Assembly: GCA_014155875.1 (NCBI GenBank)
Contig: JACEFZ010021399.1
Coordinates: 1-64,000 of the forward strand
Length of the DNA: 64,000 nucleotides
Direction: 5' to 3'
DNA from: Cepaea nemoralis
Taxonomy: Eukaryota; Mollusca; Gastropoda; Stylommatophora; Helicidae
Shown: positions 34,331-46,220 of the stretch, piece after piece
Numbering within the stretch: position 1 is the first letter of the stretch
Layout of the letters: every line of letters begins with the position of its first letter
Notes under the pieces: generated by a model
Database searches by the model: none
What the model saw: the letters and a program-made list of their open reading frames with translations, nothing else
Told to the model about the DNA's origin: nothing
Position numbers and translations under genes: made by a program

Positions 34331-34617
34331 CCCAATAATAAATACACAGTAGAAATACAACCACGCGTTTTAAATGTCCTACGTTAAAGTATTTTGTAAT
34401 AAACATTTCTTCTATATTTACCATAGCATAAATCCCATGAACGGTAACAACAAATTCTATTCCGTTTCAATCACGCTATGGATACTACAGCTATAATCAT
34501 AAACATTCGAGTATGACATTAGTAGCCTACTGTGTAAACTATGGGATTCGTTTTATTCTTATCTTTACATCAAAACCACCAACGAACCTAACCAACAACT
34601 AGTAAACAACATTACCT

Positions 34618-35163
34618 AATGCGCTGAAAATCAGGTTAAGCAACATTCTTGAAGCGAACACAAAAAGATAAACATTGTTTGTATACTGGAAGTTTGTTAT
34701 GTATAGCTGTAATCGACTCTGTGATAGCTAAGTAAATTATGCAAGAATTAACCCAAGTCAGGGGTTCTCAAGAAGTGAGTTTGTAGAGCGCAGAAGATAG
34801 TCCCGTGCAAGACGTAAATTCGCTCAGAATGTTTGGGTTGTTTTTGATGTTATAGGCAATTTTACGTTCAGTAATTTGTCATTGTTTTCTGAACAAAAGA
34901 TGCTCATATTATTGTTACAATTCAAAACCAGGTCGCCTGCGCGGGATTGTGCGGAATTGTGCGGGATTGTGCGCGATTGCGTGGCATTGTGCGGGATTGT
35001 GCGGCATTGTGCGGCATTGTGCGGGAATGTGAATCACATTCGCTACACTTTAGCCACGACGCCGACAGCCGATATACGCACGCACAAACACACACACAAA
35101 CACACATATAAAATACTGATCACATTGCCTATCAAATGTTGCGTAACCTGATTTTCAACGCAT
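34618..35163. mobile_element. Candidate element with 27-bp inverted ends
   Basis: Left ATGCGCTGAAAATCAGGTTA (from 34619) and right TAACCTGATTTTCAACGCAT (to 35162) are inverted complements with one mismatch in 20, and the match runs a few bases further inwards. About 545 bp between them, including part of a family C SINE (about 34795-34905, minus) and the two repeats below. No transposase. Confidence 0.4.
34930..35040. repeat. 10-12-bp tandem repeat and (CA)n
   Basis: About nine copies of GGGATTGTGC/GGCATTGTGC. A broken ACACACAAAC tract follows at 35079-35110. Confidence 0.9.
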
Positions 35164-35297
35164 AGAGAATTGGACATTACATCACAATATAAGCACCAAC
35201 CGTTTCATTGATATATCATACACCAGAGCGGAGAGGGGACAAGTATAATTGCCAATGCCTGCCCCAAACCAGGCACTTGAGAAAAAAACAAAAACAC

Positions 35298-35298
35298 A

Positions 35299-35365
<67 letters not shown>

Positions 35366-35520
35366 GGAGAGACTGAAGAGGGGATTCAAGCATTTATGGA
35401 CTGAATGGTTCCATGTGCAGGTTATCTGATGACATGCCAATTAAACCAACCAACCAACCAACCAACCAACCAACCACAAACCAACCAACAAACCAACCAG
35501 CCAACCAGCTAACACAAACA
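35298..35520. repeat. (CA)n and (CCAA)n microsatellites
   Basis: Pure CA at about 35298-35362, then CCAA tetranucleotides at about 35444-35500 leading into a second short CA run. No gene. Confidence 0.95.
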
Positions 35521-35716
35521 CACACACACACATAAAAACACACTGACACTCACAGTCAATACTGCAAGAATAGTATTAAGCAAACTCCATTTAGCCCTAA
35601 AACAGGGAATAATTTTCCCGAAAAGACCTCCAGCCCCAAAAAGGTAGCCGTTTGGTAACCACTGCCTTAAATCAAATAATGATGCTGACATAAAACGTGT
35701 GCCATGGAAGATAATC

Positions 35717-35821
35717 GAAAACAGTGGGGATTGATTCGACAATCAATTTATTTACCCACAGCGTAGACAGAAAACAGTGGGGATTGATTCGACAATCAAT
35801 TTATTTACCCACAGCGTAGAC
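35717..35821. repeat. 53-bp direct duplication
   Basis: GAAAACAGTGGGGATTGATT through CCACAGCGTAGAC occurs twice back to back with no visible difference, implying a recent duplication. Confidence 0.95.
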
Positions 35822-36139
35822 TACATGTAAAGTGGGCCGCGGTTCCCTCGAGGCTGTTTAAGTATTTACATCGGCAACTTTGTGATTATATGGTGACGTA
35901 ATTTATGTGGTTATTACTTAACTTTTGCAGTTGTACAGGCCACTTGAGGCCGCGAGAAGTTCCAATCTCATTTTACAGGTTGTCGTTCAGATGGTTAATG
36001 TTAAAGAGTTTAAAGGACCCATTTGCAGGCTCGAGACATATTGGGATTTGGTGTCGGCTTCGATATTGTTTACAGACCAGTCGGTACTCAGTGGATGATG
36101 TGCTAAGTTGGTAACTTGACCAGGACCAGAAAGTAGATG

Positions 36140-39100
36140 CGGATCGCAGATTACGCACTTTACAATGGTCTGAGAGATAAGTAGATACAGACGGTTCTGG
36201 TGGCAATGATCACGGGAGAGAAGTAGATACAGACGATGCTTCTGGCAATGATCATGGGAGAGAAGTAGACGGCAGACAACTCTTGACAATAATCGGTGCG
36301 AAGATTCACGTAACAGAAGATGCTCTTTGCAATGATCAAGGGAATTAATTGGATAGAGACTGCGCAAGTGACAATAATCAGTGGAGATCATTAGATAGAG
36401 ATTACGCAAGTGGTAATAATCAGGGGTGATACGCAGATATACACTCTACTAGTGGGGAGTTTCCGCGGCGAAGTAGTCAAGCAGTTTGACTCGGTCTCCG
36501 AAGGTTGTGGGTTCGATTCCGGGCCGCGTCCTTCGGCTCACGATTTAAATTTTTCGGAGACTCCTGTGGGTCGTCGCTAAAGCTACGGAGCTCGTGCTTT
36601 GTGCGACGCTTTCCACGCTGCAGGAAGAGACCGAGCCATATGGGATAAAACCCGGCGCAATGAAGTCGACCCTGTCGACTTTTAAGCGACTTTTTTTAAA
36701 GACTATACTAGTGACAATAATCAGGGGAGATTTGTGGAAAGAGACCACGCTAGTGTCATTGATCAGTGGGGATATGTAAATGCAGACGACGTAGTTAACG
36801 ATGAGCAGTAGACAGTAGATGGCGCTTGTGACAATAATCGCCACAGAGAGGCAGACAGCAGACGAAGTTTCTGACAATGATCGCCTGATAGAAGTAGTCA
36901 GCAGACGACACTTGTGACAATAAGCGCCTTATAGAAGTAGACAGCAGACGACATTTGTGACAACAATCGCCTGATAGAAGTAGATAGCAGACGACGCTCG
37001 TTACAATGATCACCTGATAAAAGTAGACAACAGACGACGCTTGTGACAATGAACACCTAACAGAAGGAGACAACAGACGAACGCTTGTGTCAATGAACAC
37101 CTAACAGAAGGAGACAACAGACGAACGCTTGTGTCAATGATCACCGGAGAGAAATTGATAGAAGGCGACATAAGTAAATAGCAGACGACGCTTACGACAA
37201 TGATGACCTGATAGAAGTAGATAACAGACGATTCTTGTGACAATGATGACCTGATAGAAGTAGATAACATACGATGCTTGTGACAATGATGACCTGATAG
37301 AAGTAGATAACAGACGATTCTTGTGACAATGATGACCTGATAGAAGTAGATAACATACGATTCTTGTGACAATGATCACTGGAGAGAAGTAGACAACAGA
37401 CGATGCTTGTGACAATGATGACCTGATAGAAGTAGATAACAGACGATGCTTGTGACAATGATGACCTGATAGAAGTAGATAACAGACGATTCTTGTGACA
37501 ATGATGACCTGATAGAAGTAGACTCCAGTCGACGCTTATGACAATGATGACCTGATAGAAGTAGACTCCAGACGACGCTTATGACAATGATGACCTGATA
37601 GAAGTAGATAACAGACGATGCTTGTGACAATGATGACCTGATAGAAGTAGATAACAGACGATGCTTGTGACAATGATGACCTGATAGAAGTAGATAACAG
37701 ACGATGCTTTGTGACAATGATGACCTGATAGAAGTAGATAACAGACGATGCTTGTGACAATGATGACCTGATAGAAGTAGATAACAGACGATTCTTGTGA
37801 CAATGATGACCTGATAGAAGTAGATAACAGACGATTCTTGTGACAATGATGACCTGATAGAAGTAGATAACATACGATTCTTGTGACAATGATCACTGGA
37901 GAGAAGTAGATAACAGACGATGCTTGTGACAATGATGACCTGATAGAAGTAGATAACAGACGATGCTTGTGACAATGATGACCTGATAGAAGTAGATAAC
38001 AGACGATTCTTGTGACAATGATGACCTGATAGAAGTAGACTCCAGTCGACGCTTATGACAATGATGACCTGATAGAAGTAGACTCCAGACGACGCTTATG
38101 ACAATGATGACCTGATAGAAGTAGATAACAGACGATGCTTGTGACAATGATGACCTGATAGAAGTAGATAACAGACGATGCTTGTGACAATGATGACCTG
38201 ATAGAAGTAGATAACAGACGATGCTTGTGACAATGATGACTTGATAGAAGTAGATAACAGACGATGCTTGTGACAATGATGACCTGATAGAAGTAGATAA
38301 CAGACGATTCTTGTGACAATGATGACCTGATAGAAGTAGATAACAGACGATTCTTGTGACAATGATGACCTGATAGAAGTAGATAACAGACGATGCTTGT
38401 GACAATGATGACCTGATAGAAGTAGATAACAGACGATGCTTGTGACAATGATGACCTGATAGAAGTAGATAACAGACGATGCTTGTGACAATGATGACCT
38501 GATAGAAGTAGATAACAGACGATTCTTGTGACAATGATGACCTGATAGAAGTAGATAACAGACGATTCTTGTGACAATGATGACCTGATAGAAGTAGATA
38601 ACAGACGATGCTTGTGACAATGATGACCTGATAGAAGTAGATAACAGACGATGCTTGTGACAATGATGACCTGATAGAAGTAGATAACAGACGATTCTTG
38701 TGACAATGATGACCTGATAGAAGTAGACTCCAGACGACGCTTATGACAATGATGACCTGATAGAAGTAGACTCCAGACGACGCTTATGACAATGATGACC
38801 TGATAGAAGTAGACTCCAGACGACGCTTATGACAATGATGACCTGATAGAAGTAGACTCCAGACGACGCTTATGACAATGATGACCTGATAGAAGTAGAT
38901 AACAGACGATGCTTGTGACAATGATGACCTGATAGAAGTGGATAACAGACGATGCTTGTGACAATGATGACCTGATAGAAGTAGATAACAGACGATGCTT
39001 GTGACAATGATGACCTGATAGAAGTAGATAACAGACGATGCTTGTGACAATGATGACCTGATAGAAGTAGATAACAGACGATTCTTGTGACAATGATGAC

Positions 39101-39920
39101 CTGATAGAAGTAGACTCCAGACGACGCTTATGGACAATGATGACCTGATAGAAGTAGACTCCAGACGACGCTTATGACAATGATGACCTGATAGAAGTAG
39201 ACTCCAGACGACGCTTATGAAAATGATGACCTGATAGAAGTAGATAACAGACGATGTTTGTGACAATGATGACCTGATAGAAGTAGATAACAGACGATGC
39301 TTGTGACAATGATGACCTGATAGAAGTAGATAACAGACGATTCTTGTGACAATGATGACCTGATAGAAGTAGACTCCAGACGACGCTTATGACAATGATG
39401 ACCTGATAGAAGTAGACTCCAGACGACGCTTATGACAATGATGACCTGATAGAAGTAGATAACAGACGATTCTTGTGACAATGATGACCTGATAGAAGTA
39501 GATAACAGACGACGCTTATGACAATGATGACCTGATAGAAGTAGATAACAGACGATTCTTGTGACAATGATCACTGGAGAGAAGTAGATAGCAGACGACG
39601 CAATTGGCAACGATCAGGATAGAAAAGCAGATAAGAGACCACGTAATTGACAATGATCACAATAGAGAAGTAGATAGCAGACGACATAATTGATAACTAT
39701 AACGATAAAGATGCAGATAAGAGACCACGTAATTGACAATGATCACAATAGAGAAGTAGATAGCAGACGACGTAATTGATATTTATAACGATGAAGATGC
39801 AGATAACAGACGACGTAATTGGCAACGATTATGATTGAGAAGTAGATAGCAGATGACGTAACTGACAAAGATCACTGGAGACAAGTAGACAGCGGTCGAC
39901 GTATGCGAATTATCAGGGGA
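36140..39920. repeat. 43-bp minisatellite with higher-order structure
   Basis: Core array (about 37190-39600) of 43-bp units, each with GATGACCTGATAGAAGTAGA. Unit types: A (TAACAGACGATGCTTGTG), B (TAACAGACGATTCTTGTG) and C (CTCCAGACGACGCTTATG). More diverged units flank it on both sides (36140-37190 and 39600-39920). A 12-unit block is repeated with a 517-bp period (rare variant GACTCCAGTCGAC at 37521 and 38038). Because 43 is not a multiple of 3 and no minus-strand frame has a stop in the unit, long minus-strand frames (up to 256 codons) run through it. They are not genes. Confidence 0.96.
36455..36705 (+). mobile_element. tRNA-derived SINE, family A, inserted in the minisatellite
   Basis: A tRNA-like head with box A region (CCGCGGCGAAGTAGTCAAGC) and a perfect box B (GGGTTCGATTCCGGG), a body with CGGAGACTCCTGTGGGTCGT, and a tail ending in T and A runs. 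It is flanked by TACTAGTG on both sides (36447-36454 and 36706-36713), a probable target-site duplication. Confidence 0.85.
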
Positions 39921-40725
39921 GATAAGCCGAAGCGAACATCAGAAGGCAATCCTGACAAGTGGAAAGATTGGAAGTTACGGACAGGGAAATGAGGCCATCA
40001 CCGCCACCTCACGCAGTGGCCTCGCTGCTGACAGGGGTAACAAACTGTCAAGCATTAATTGACACTCACCAAAATACGGGGAAAACGTAGAACTCATCAG
40101 ACGACTAATTCCGTTTCTTTTTGTTAATCAGCGCAGATTAATGAATCAGTGCGAAACAAAAAGTAAGTTTGGACAGTACATGGTGCACAATGAAATGAAC
40201 AAGCATTATAATGCACAATTCCGTTTACTGAACATTGAAATTGTGGAAGGTACCAAGAAACAAAACAAATAACATGATGCCTCTAGTATGGCGATATATC
40301 GTCCTTCTGTCCAATGGGAGGTCACATTTAACAATATATTATCTTCTGTCACTGAATCAATTAACAGACAAAAATGTATTGCTATTGTTATACTAATGAC
40401 CTTAGACATTTCTAACCCGGTTGAAGAAACTAATGTAATTATCACATTATTTTAAATAAAGGAAATCCGACGACAGACACTACTGTGATGACGTGAGCCT
40501 TCAGACATTCACATATATTAGCTCACGTTTAAGGAGATGCCTTACAAGATTACTTACGAAAAGTCGTTCCTTCCCAGGTAAGTCCTAGACACATGCAAAC
40601 TAATCTCTAGACATTGTGTGCGACTTGGTCGACCCAATGGTCGTATAATGTAAAGTAAAGGAGACTGTTACATGTTTTAGCTACTTCTAGTAGCACTGGA
40701 CTAATGCCATGGTGCGAGAGTCGTA
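39921..40725. other. No gene recognised
   Basis: AT-rich unique-looking DNA after the array. No supported exon. Confidence 0.4.
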
Positions 40726-40729
40726 TTTT

Positions 40730-40855
40730 ATAGAGCAATCGGTATTTGATAGGCGAAGTGATCAGTATTTTTTATAGCAATCGGTAATTGATGGGCGATG
40801 TGATCCGTATTTTATATAGCAATCGGTATATGATAGGCGATGTGATTGGTATTAA
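40730..40855. repeat. 42/43-bp tandem triplication
   Basis: Three copies of GCAATCGGTATTTGATAGGCG-type units, each with GTGATC and a GTATTTTATATA block, diverging at several positions. Confidence 0.85.
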
Positions 40856-40869
40856 ACTATCCGCCTTTA

Positions 40870-41015
40870 CTTCCCAAGTCATGACTTCGTGTCTATTTTA
40901 AGCTGGGCCGACCTGAGAGCCCAGGCCAATTTCAAAAATCCACCAGGATACGGATACAAACTTAGGACTTCAAGCCGGTAGGCGAGCGTCAATCAACAAC
41001 GCTACCACCGCTGCC
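40870..41015 (-). mobile_element. SINE family D
   Basis: Plus-strand text TATTTTAAGCTGGGCCGACC, GAGAGCCCAGGCCAATTTC and a decayed tRNA head (GGCGAGCGTCAATCAACAAC) match the family body. Confidence 0.55.
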
Positions 41016-41069
41016 ATTGTATTACAGAATACAATCTTTAACCAATTTCGAAGCAGCTTCCTGCCATGG

Positions 41070-41220
41070 GTCTCTGATGTGATAGAGCTGTCACATGTTG
41101 TAGGCCCGGAGACACGATGAACAGGTGGTCAGTCTCTCCATAACTTAACAGGTGTCGAGCCTGGGCGTGGGGCATTCGTTCCACCGGGCTGATGACATTA
41201 TCATGCAATGAATATATCAC
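41070..41220 (-). mobile_element. SINE-like repeat, family F
   Basis: Begins GATGTGATAGAGCTGTCACA and ends near GCTGATGACATTATCATGC, the same order of blocks as at 14.2 and 63.0 kb. Confidence 0.5.
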
Positions 41221-41315
41221 CAGGAACGCGAAGTGGAAGCGCTAAGCTTTACTTGAACACAATCAGAAGCCAACAACAAACACGCACAGATACAACTACA
41301 TGCAGACGTCATGAG

Positions 41316-41610
41316 AGGTCAGCATGGCCGAAAGGATAAGAACACGCGTTTTTAAACTTCCGGTGTGCTGATGCCGAGGTAAGGGGTTCAAATCCTACAC
41401 CACGACAGCTGGACTGAAATGCTGATCTCAGGTCCTTGACTTGGGGACGTAAATTACAAGTACCTCTGAAGTCGGAGTGGGTTCGCCTGATGGCGAGGGA
41501 TACTGTTAATAGGGAAAGCTAATCCATACGCACAATTGGGTTCAGTCCCACTAGAAGTAGTGTGTATGGACCGCCCTTGAATTCAAAGCGAGCGAGCGCA
41601 AAAAAAGGTG
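41316..41610 (+). mobile_element. tRNA-derived SINE, family B, best full copy
   Basis: Head GGTCAGCATGGCCGAAAGG with box A, TTTAAACTTCCGGTGTGC (class II variable arm region), a perfect box B (GGTTCAAATCC), and a body with GACTTGGGGACGTAAATTAC and GGGTTCGCCTGATGGCGAGG. The tail ends in GAGCGAGCGC and A-rich sequence. About 290 bp. This copy anchors the family. Confidence 0.75.
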
Positions 41611-42214
41611 ATGATATAAATATATATGAAAGTAATACACATCATGGCAGTATTAGCGCTATTACTTATCAAATTCGCTTACACGCCCGCTCATAGTCGT
41701 ATAAAGCAAAACCCTAATGGTAATTGAAACAGGAATATTGTATTGGTCAGTTCACATACTAACCACTAAATCACAGAGCTTCTATTTCATGAACTGGTGA
41801 ATCCAGTTCATCTGACCACTTGCCTTCAAATGTGTTACCTTAGCAACACAAGCCATACATTTTAATTTATAACGACAGCTCTATAATAAAAAAAACCAAA
41901 AACAACAGACAAGCGAAACCTCGGCGAAACACAACATACTCCATAAAAGAAAATCAAGGGTTGTTAGTAATCTTGCGCCTATAGAAGCGATGCTGACATG
42001 ACCCGTGCTGTCACAAGAAAACCATACAACCCACACATGTAATCGAATAGTCACAAAACTCTCGCAAACTATTATGCTGGTAAAAACCTCCACAAACGAG
42101 CAGCGCGGACTGGAACCAAAACACCAGACAATCCAATTTTGTCTAACGAACGTGAGAAGAGAACTTATCCTACACACCGTGGTTCTATAACCTTTGCTGT
42201 TTATCGCCAGATGT

Positions 42215-42302
42215 AACGGTTCCACAACGCAAACACTGGACCGGATTCATCTTTCCACAGCCAGCGCAATGGTAGGTTCTTCCGGAGGAGTTGCAGGCTA
42301 AC
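42215..42302 (-). CDS. Possible Cys-rich (zinc-ribbon-like) exon fragment
   Basis: On the minus strand a short frame reads CAGCGKMNPVQCLRCG, that is CX2C-X7-CX2C, the spacing of a small zinc ribbon or knuckle. It lies in a GC-richer patch preceded by a possible acceptor (GTTAG near 42297-42301). The frame closes soon after, and no partner exon was found. It could equally be transposon debris. Confidence 0.25.
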
Positions 42303-42733
42303 TTTGACATTGACAGCGTATCGAGTTGCATGTGCTTGTAACGGCTTCACAATCTTATGTACTTATATCGGCTTTGCATACAAACCATACATGATAACTT
42401 CAGCAACACAATACGTGATAGAATGTTCGCTTTCGCCCGTAAACAACTTTACACATATAAAAAGGAAACAAAAATTCGAAACCCGGTTCTGGGATAGGGG
42501 AGGATTTAAAATACAGGTTGCATAGAGGTCATCAATGGAAGGTGACAGGAAACGAGACGCGTGACATAATTCAAAAACCGCTCTCCAGATCCATATATTA
42601 TTACGTCATCTATATTTAGTAACAGCACTGAGTTGGCAGTATTTGGTTTCATAATTCTATCCTTACCCCACCCCTTTATTTTCGTAACATAACACATTTA
42701 TTTCGACAACTGGGTTATATTTAACTCATTCAC

Positions 42734-42734
<1 letters not shown>

Positions 42735-42787
<53 letters not shown>

Positions 42788-42872
42788 ACGTCGTCGTCGT
42801 CGTCGTCGTCTTCTTCTTCTTCTTCTTCTTCTTCTTCTTCTTCTTCTTCTTCTTCTTCTTCTTCTTCTTCTT

Positions 42873-42903
<31 letters not shown>

Positions 42904-42935
42904 ATTTTCTTTCTTCATCTTCTTCTTCTTTCTTC
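42735..42935. repeat. (TCA)n (GTC)n (TTC)n compound trinucleotide repeat
   Basis: Pure TCA at 42735-42786, GTC at about 42788-42810 and TTC at about 42811-42901, then interrupted TTC. The pyrimidine strand is the plus strand. Confidence 0.97.
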
Positions 42936-43499
42936 CCCTTCCGAGGGAAGTTCATCACACCTAGTTATGTGCCTCAATGGTCAGCCTGTCCAACTTCTGG
43001 GCATATTTGCGTAAAGATTGCTGCCTCTAGATTGATTCCTTCCAATGTGATGGATCTACCCGTAGATAGAGTTTCTTTCCTAACAATTTAGCCAGGGCAG
43101 AGGCCTTAATGCCTACTCTTCGCTATTTCCAACTGTCGTATGATCTGTAACATGCACAACTTGCACGCATGCCCTTCTGTTTTTCGCCCCTTTCCGATAT
43201 GGCTAGGTGCCCAAACTTAATACATTAGAGATGTGGAGGACGCACGATATCATCGGGCACCAATCGTTCTGGGAAAATGACCCAGTGCTAAGCAGGGATC
43301 GAGCCCGGTACCTTCTGAGCCTGAGGTGGACACCGTAACCTCTCACTCCAGCCCCTCCCCCCTCCCCCATTCTCAGCTCCCCCTTAACAGAGGTGTATTT
43401 GAGTCTGTAAACAGTATCATTTGAGGAGTGGCTACGAGGCTCTATATCAAAGTCTTGAAAACGATCAATGCACAGACACTGCAATAACGAAGACACAAA

Positions 43500-43575
43500 C
43501 AACAGATTCCACGATTTATTTCCTGGCATATGTCGCTGCATCTAGTCAGATACATATTGCAGAAACATACAACAT
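43500..43575. mobile_element. Single arm of the fold-back family
   Basis: GGCATATGTCGCTGCATCTAGT followed by CAGATACATATTGCAG matches the left arm of the 12.9- and 13.6-kb elements. The partner arm is missing. Confidence 0.5.
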
Positions 43576-43834
43576 AAACCGACGTAATTATATAAATCCT
43601 CCAAATTGAAGTATATAACACACATACACACACGCACACAGTAATTTGAATTGTCTATCACGGTAATTTTAAACTGATTATCATGTAATTTTGTTTGCGC
43701 AAAGTTGGTTTTCGTAGCACAAAGGTATTTGATTAGCTACCACAAGACAAGGGAATTGTCATTTTGTTGTCAGGTTTTGAGATGAGAAGATGTGGGAAAG
43801 GTTTTGACAGCCGGTGAGATCTAGCTTGTTAGAG

Positions 43835-43835
43835 T

Positions 43836-43924
<89 letters not shown>
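43835..43924. repeat. (AG)n microsatellite
   Basis: About 90 bp of pure AG. Confidence 0.98.
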
Positions 43925-43929
<5 letters not shown>

Positions 43930-43956
43930 CGGATTGAGAAGGTGCTGAATGGGTTG

Positions 43957-44199
43957 GCTTAAAGGCTTTTGAAGACAAGATGATCGTTTGATTGCACCGG
44001 GTTCAATCCCAATATCTCGGTCTCTTTCCGCAGAGCGGCCTTCCGAAAGCATCGCAGAGAGCACAAACCCCGTAGCCCCCGAGGCGACCCTAGGAGTCTC
44101 CGAAAAATATTGTACTCGTGAACCGATGGATGTAGTCAGGAATTGAACCCACACGCTTGGGAACGCGAGGCAGTAAACCATTTGGCCTTGGGACTCCCC
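43957..44199 (-). mobile_element. SINE family A
   Basis: On the minus strand it has GGGAGTCCCAAGGCCAAATG, a box B (GTGGGTTCAATTCCTG), CGGAGACTCCTAGGGTCG and GAAAGAGACCGAGATATTGG. Collinear with the 36.5- and 58.9-kb copies, more diverged. Confidence 0.75.
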
Positions 44200-44924
44200 T
44201 GCATGAGCGGCACGGAAGATGGTCAGCAAGAGAATTTATCCCGACCACCGACAACGATTGTTCGTAGAGGAACATGATTGTCTGCAAACATTGGCATGGC
44301 ACATGTTGCTGTGATGGTCATACTAGGTTGGAGATTCAATTGGGGAACATTTTATGCTACTAAGCCAGTTAAATACATAAAAACACAAGTATTGTTGAGC
44401 ACTCATAGATGTAGAAGACAGAATTATGCATTAGAGTACACAGTAGTCAACACAAACATTGAAAGCTGTAGTTACCGACAAGTGACAGGTTAGAATCCCT
44501 ACAGGTAACTACAGTATTCAATTGTTATGTTGTCTAGTGCGTCCTCTAATCCCTACGTCTTTCTTCAATTTCTATAAACCCAACAATACATGTGTGATTA
44601 TTTAGGTTTGAGATAAGCACACTGAGAAGTCGCTCGTGTGTTACTTGTGCACTTAAAGGAAGCAAAGAATGGTAACACTATAACCTACTATGAATGCCGT
44701 AACAAGCGATCAAGATGGGCTGTTGTGAGGCTGGCTATCTCATCCTGAAGAACACCAGGAAAAGACGATAAGATATCTTAGCTAATTCTAATTTTAAATG
44801 TTGGGCAGTGAAATATTAACTACCCTATCTTAACAGTTGTTGCTTAATTAGTATTTGTCTCAAAACAAGGTATTTCCTAGTGAATTTAAAAAAAAGATGC
44901 GATTAATATTATAGGTCACAATTT

Positions 44925-44975
44925 CTTACCTGGCACATTTCGCTGCATCTAGTCAGGTGCAAACTGCAAAGTCAG
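44925..44975. mobile_element. Single arm of the fold-back family
   Basis: CCTGGCACATTTCGCTGCATC then TAGTCAGGTGCAAACTGC matches the arm sequence. No partner arm nearby. Confidence 0.5.
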
Positions 44976-45039
44976 ATATCATATGCAATTAATAAAGGAG
45001 CAATATTTTGGCTGAGATACTAAGTGCACAGTGTTCACT

Positions 45040-45500
45040 TGTGCAGTACGTAATCCCCACGGAAGTCTAAGATTTAACAGGAAGTCCTTCTATTTGCATA
45101 GCAACGCCTGTAACCGCTTAATCGATAATGTTTCGATATATTTGAACAATCCGTTAATACTAACTGTAAGAAGGGCATTTCAGAAGATGAAAATTGTCCG
45201 ATGTAACAAGTCACTCTCATTAAATATCAGAAAGAGATTTCTGAAATATTATATAGTACATGTTCTGTTATACACCAGTGAATCTTGATATGTGAACGAA
45301 CAAATTAGGAAGCACTTGGTGGCAAAAGAAATATGGTTCCTGAGAGGAATCCGCGGAATACACTGGACTACCAAAATCACCAACAACGAGAGCCTGGAAA
45401 AGATTAATGAAAGTAGAATATTTCATACAACTGTAAGAAAGAGACATACAGCTGTTGTTGGTCATACAATCAGAAGAATGAGAAAGGCGAAGACAGGATG
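45040..45500 (+). mobile_element. LINE C-terminal fragment
   Basis: A plus-strand reading (two frames joined near 45288) shows a LINE thumb/C-terminal pattern: KSLSLNIRKRFLKYY, then HLVAKEIWFLRGI and RKRHTAVVGHTIRR. The same pattern (WFLRKM, then RRRQSKFFGHVMRR) is in the LINE at 53.5-54.2 kb. Broken and 5'-truncated. Confidence 0.7.
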
Positions 45501-45540
45501 CTTGGGACAGAGTGGCAAGTTTCCATTCAACAATCAAACA

Positions 45541-45900
45541 TAGAGAGCGCCTGTTGGCTTCTTTTCCCCAGGACATGCGGGTGTGGTAAGAAACGAGCAG
45601 GCGGACAGATTGCTTGGGTCTGCACCACTTGGTGGGGTATTGGTGCATGATACAGCAGATGCGATCAGGGCTCTAAAATCGTGTGTATGGTGCAAACAAA
45701 CGGGTAAATTATCACGTCCTGTAGAAAATGGTGTGGCACGGAGTTACAGAGGATCTGGCCGACACACAAATCTCCGAGGAAAGGCCAGACGGGCAAATAA
45801 TCAAACTGCTACTAGTATCATTAGTACTGGGTCTCCTAGATTGGGTCTCTGTTGCAGATAAGGACGGAGCGCGTATGAGAATGCCCCGAGTGTTGTGATG
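45541..45900 (+). mobile_element. LINE RNase H-domain fragment
   Basis: FFSPGHAGVVRNEQADRL (about 45558-45611) is the last block of a LINE-encoded RNase H (WVPGHxGxxGNExAD consensus). A basic C-terminal tail follows. Related tail text lies at 50.3-50.4 kb. Only the C-terminal part is left. Confidence 0.75.
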
Positions 45901-45939
45901 TCGGTTATTGACCCAATTCAACTTAGAATGAGAAGAGGG

Positions 45940-46220
45940 GCTTCGAAAAACGTGGTGACGACTAGACAGATCAGTGGGGAAGAGGCAGAGAATACAAACT
46001 GATATCCAAAAGGAGTTGGCTCCTGTCGAACTGATTAGAAATGTTGCCGGAAGCATTGAGACGCTGGCATGTAGGAATATCATCAACAGCAGATTTATCC
46101 GGAACACGAAGAATGCGAGATCTGTGGAGAGACATGAGCTCCTACGTCAGTTGAGACATGAGCTCCTACGCCAGTTGGCAAGGTGTATGATGGTGCTGAT
46201 GATTGATAACAGGAGCACAA
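45940..46220 (+). mobile_element. LINE 3' end with small internal duplication
   Basis: It aligns with the tail at 10.6-10.85 kb (GGAATATCATCAACAGCAG, CGAGATCTGTGGAGAG, GATGGTGCTGATGATTGA). The segment GAGCTCCTACGTCAGTTG/GAGCTCCTACGCCAGTTG is duplicated at about 46137-46178. Confidence 0.65.

Noticed and set aside
36455..36560. Functional tRNA gene (box A and box B present)
   Set aside because: The head does not complete a cloverleaf and continues into a shared body; identical arrangement at 43.9, 48.2 and 58.9 kb shows a SINE.
36870..39610. Long minus-strand open frames (up to 256 codons) resembling a repetitive membrane protein
   Set aside because: They are read through a 43-bp minisatellite whose unit has no minus-strand stop; the same peptide appears in all three frames.
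36140..39920. CRISPR-like regular direct repeats
   Set aside because: Units are contiguous with no unique spacers, and the context is eukaryotic.
41316..41400. tRNA-Ser/Leu gene
   Set aside because: Class II tRNA-like head only; anticodon arm and acceptor stem are not intact, and it is repeated with the same tail elsewhere.
45583..45861. Host gene for an RNase H protein
   Set aside because: The PGHAGVVRNEQADRL block and basic tail are those of a LINE polyprotein, truncated and flanked by other LINE pieces.
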